Source of the DNA: JAOUEA01 sp031364965
GTDB lineage: Bacteria; Actinomycetota; UBA4738; HRBIN12
Reading direction: 5' to 3'
DNA: 7,345 bases
Assembly (NCBI GenBank): GCA_031364965.1
Contig: JANLXF010000091.1
Coordinates: 1 to 7,345, forward strand
Shown here: positions 5,912 to 7,345 of the stretch, in pieces
How positions within the stretch are numbered: the stretch's first letter is position 1
How the letters are laid out: each line of letters starts with the position of its first letter
Made by a program: the position numbers and the translations under genes
Notes under the pieces: model-generated
The model's input: the letters and a program-made list of their open reading frames with translations, nothing else
Database searches by the model: none
Told to the model about the DNA's origin: nothing

Positions 5912-6748
5912 TCAGCGCAGGAGGCGGTCCATCCGCCGGTCGCTCAGGCGCTTGCCCCCGGTCTGGCAGGTCGGGCAGTAGACCACCTCGTGCGACTCGT
6001 AGCTGACCCGCCGGAGGTCGTCGCCGCAGACGGGGCACGGCTCTCCCGCGCGGTTGTGCACGACGAAGTGATCGCCGAGCTTCGTGGGCAGGCCGCCCAT
6101 GCGTTTGCGCTCGACCTCGAGCGCGTCGGCGAGCACGGCGTGCAGGGACTCGACCAGCCGCTCGCGCTGGCCGGCGTCGAGCTTGCCGAGTGAGGCGAAC
6201 GGCGACAGCTTCGCGCGGTGCAACGCGTCGTCGCTGTAGCCACGGCCCACCCCGGCCACCGTCCGTTGATCCCGCAGGATCGTGTGCACGCGGCGCGTGT
6301 CGTCGCTCTTGCGGAAGAGGGCGTCGGCCTGGGGGCTGAGCACCTCGGGGCCGAGCTTCGCGAGCGGGCCGTCCTCGCCGGCCGCGAGCACCCACCACCC
6401 GGCCTTGCGCTGCGTGCCGAACTCCTTCACGAGCACGCTCGGGCGGTCGACGGCGCGGATCCGGAGCACCGAGCCCCGCGGCTTCGTCATCTTGGGCGGC
6501 GACTCGACGTCGACGCGCCCGCCCTGCGAGAGGTGCACGAGCACCCGGAGGCCACCGTGCAGCTCGACCACCACGAACTTCCCGCGCCTGCTGACACGCT
6601 CGATCGTGCGGCCGAGCGCCTCGTCGGGACGGGGCGCGAACGTCTTCAGGGAAGAGAACTGCATCAGGTCGAGCTTGTCGAGGGTGGCGCCCGCGAGCAC
6701 CTCGTCGAGCCGCTCCGCGAGGGCCTGCACCTCGGGCATCTCGGGCAT
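5912..6748 (-). CDS. Fpg/Nei-family DNA glycosylase, divergent subtype
   Basis: A 278-residue base-excision repair protein of the Fpg/Nei family. These remove oxidised bases using the N-terminal proline as nucleophile and nick the resulting abasic site. The ATG at 6748 gives M-P-E-M-P-E-V, placing Pro2 and Glu3 as required; GGGGAG lies about seven bases upstream. Lys57 in RRGKFVVVEL matches the catalytic-fold lysine of Fpg. The helix-two-turn-helix is AGVGRGYSDDALHRAKLSP (about 165-183). A zinc finger C-x2-C-x16-C-x2-C (Cys238, 241, 258, 261) ends the protein, with normal spacing. Several DNA-contacting positions differ from E. coli Fpg: Gln75 in HLSQGG where Met occurs, VKEFG where RRFG occurs, Arg169 where Asn occurs, and His253 where the zinc-finger Arg occurs. 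Phe110-Gly111 is kept. It is therefore probably active on DNA, but perhaps not on 8-oxoguanine. It follows the decarboxylase gene by 11 bases. Confidence 0.92.
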   Translation of the reverse strand: MPEMPEVQALAERLDEVLAGATLDKLDLMQFSSLKTFAPRPDEALGRTIERVSRRGKFVVVELHGGLRVLVHLSQGGRVDVESPPKMTKPRGSVLRIRAVDRPSVLVKEFGTQRKAGWWVLAAGEDGPLAKLGPEVLSPQADALFRKSDDTRRVHTILRDQRTVAGVGRGYSDDALHRAKLSPFASLGKLDAGQRERLVESLHAVLADALEVERKRMGGLPTKLGDHFVVHNRAGEPCPVCGDDLRRVSYESHEVVYCPTCQTGGKRLSDRRMDRLLR

Positions 6749-6759
6749 CCGTTGCTCCC

Positions 6760-7345
6760 CTACCCCCGCAGCTCCGCCGCGGCCCGGCCGACGATCTCGA
6801 CGCACTCGTCGATCCGGTCCCGATGCGTGCGATGGCTCACGATGCACGCGCGCAGCACGTACCGCCCGTGGATCATCGTGCTGGACAGGAACACCCGTTG
6901 CGACGCGTTGATCTTCGCCAGGAACGCCTTCTGCGTCTCGTCGTCGGCGTCGGCCAGGCGGAACGGGATCACCGTGAGCTGCGGCTCCCAGCAGAGCTCG
7001 ATCCGAGGATCGTCGCGGAACGCGTCGGCCAGGTGCCGGGCGAGGTCGAGCTTCTCGTCGAGCGCTTCCCGGAAGGCCGACACGCCGTGGAGCTTCAGCG
7101 GCATCCAGACGCGGAGGCCGCGCCACTCGCGCGAGAGCTCAGCCGAGTGCTCGCTGTAATTCGGCAGCTCGCCGGTGGGCGGGAGGTCCTGGAGGTAGGC
7201 GGCGCCCTCGTAGTGCGCGTCGCGCATCGCCCCGCCGTCGCGGACGACCAGGCCGCCGGTCCCGTACGGCAGGAACAGGCCCTTGTGAGGATCCAGCGTC
7301 ACCGAGTCGCTCCGCTCGATGCCGCGGAACCACGCGCGGCCGCGG
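6760..7345 (-). CDS. Group II PLP-dependent decarboxylase-like protein, N-terminus outside window
   Basis: The C-terminal 194 residues of a pyridoxal-phosphate enzyme of the group II decarboxylase family (aromatic-amino-acid, glutamate and histidine decarboxylases); full members are about 450-500 residues. The reading frame stays open to the right edge: the ATG/GTG-like codon at 7302 is internal, because the in-frame residues before it (AWFRGIERSDS) continue the family pattern. The cofactor lysine is in DPHKGLFLPYGTG, with the Lys codon at 7284-7282; classic members have DxHKW, so Gly in place of Trp marks a subtype. SREWRGLRVWMPLKLHG corresponds to the family's S-R-R-x-x-A-L-x-x-W segment after the active site, and the small C-terminal domain follows (LTVIPFRL). 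The family normally loses CO2 from an amino acid to give an amine. Substrate cannot be read from this part, and some relatives are annotated as aminotransferases. The stop is 11 bases before the glycosylase ATG. Confidence 0.88.
   Translation of the reverse strand, partial: RGRAWFRGIERSDSVTLDPHKGLFLPYGTGGLVVRDGGAMRDAHYEGAAYLQDLPPTGELPNYSEHSAELSREWRGLRVWMPLKLHGVSAFREALDEKLDLARHLADAFRDDPRIELCWEPQLTVIPFRLADADDETQKAFLAKINASQRVFLSSTMIHGRYVLRACIVSHRTHRDRIDECVEIVGRAAAELRG

Noticed and set aside
3205..6006. A 933-codon open frame on the plus strand
   Set aside because: It runs out of phase through the MFS and channel-like genes and into the convergent glycosylase gene. Its product is Arg/Gly/Ala/Pro-rich with no domain, as expected for a shadow frame in GC-rich DNA.
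7139..7333. A 64-codon minus-strand frame near the right edge, and the internal start at 7302
   Set aside because: The first is out of phase with the decarboxylase. The second is only an internal GTG: the in-frame sequence upstream still matches the decarboxylase family, so the gene continues past the edge.
1..7345. CRISPR array, tRNA/rRNA, insertion sequence or toxin-antitoxin system
   Set aside because: No regularly spaced repeats, no structural RNA signatures, no transposase motifs or terminal inverted repeats, and no small gene pair of that kind were seen when reading both strands.

Overview
The window is about 70% G+C. Its proteins are rich in Ala, Gly, Val and Arg, start often at GTG, and several are actinobacterial-type families (a DrrA/DrrB-like ABC exporter, a DHA2-type MFS exporter, an Fpg/Nei-like glycosylase with a SQGG loop). 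I infer a high-GC actinomycete-grade bacterium (Actinomycetota), but nothing here fixes the genus. There are eight genes, all tightly packed. No rRNA, tRNA, CRISPR array, insertion sequence or long gene-free stretch was seen; the largest gap is about 165 bases.

Layout. Bases 1-1010, minus strand: a two-gene operon in which a CsoR-family repressor (741-1010) overlaps by ATGA a TauE/SafE-type sulfur-oxyanion exporter (744 down past the left edge). The repressor has two Cys but Asn in place of the copper-ligand His, as in persulfide-sensing CstR. An almost perfect 18-bp palindrome with C/G tracts and TATA arms (1049-1066) sits on its -10 region. Bases 1011-1175: the regulatory gap, with a possible Arg-rich leader ORF. 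Bases 1176-3052, plus strand: a DrrA-like ATPase and a DrrB-like ABC-2 permease joined by a GTGA overlap and a strong Shine-Dalgarno. Bases 3149-5884, plus strand: a 14-helix DHA2 exporter, then after 15 bases a membrane protein with a K+-channel-like but degenerate pore loop and a large soluble domain. A GGGAAC-N18-GTT motif lies ahead of the exporter. Bases 5912-7345, minus strand: a group II PLP-dependent decarboxylase (N-terminus outside the window) followed after 11 bases by a divergent Fpg/Nei-family DNA glycosylase. A strong hairpin fills the 27 bases between the convergent stop codons.

How the genes fit together. The left operon reads as a self-contained circuit: reactive sulfur species inactivate the repressor, and the exporter is expressed to remove sulfite- or thiosulfate-like anions. 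The middle five-cistron stretch is devoted to membrane export and transport (ABC pump, MFS pump, channel-like protein). The right operon pairs an amino-acid decarboxylase-like enzyme with a DNA-repair-like protein, for which I see no obvious metabolic link. The observations most worth following are the CstR-like signature with its operator, the pore-like protein linked to an exporter, and the glycosylase that keeps the catalytic residues of Fpg but changes several DNA-contacting positions.
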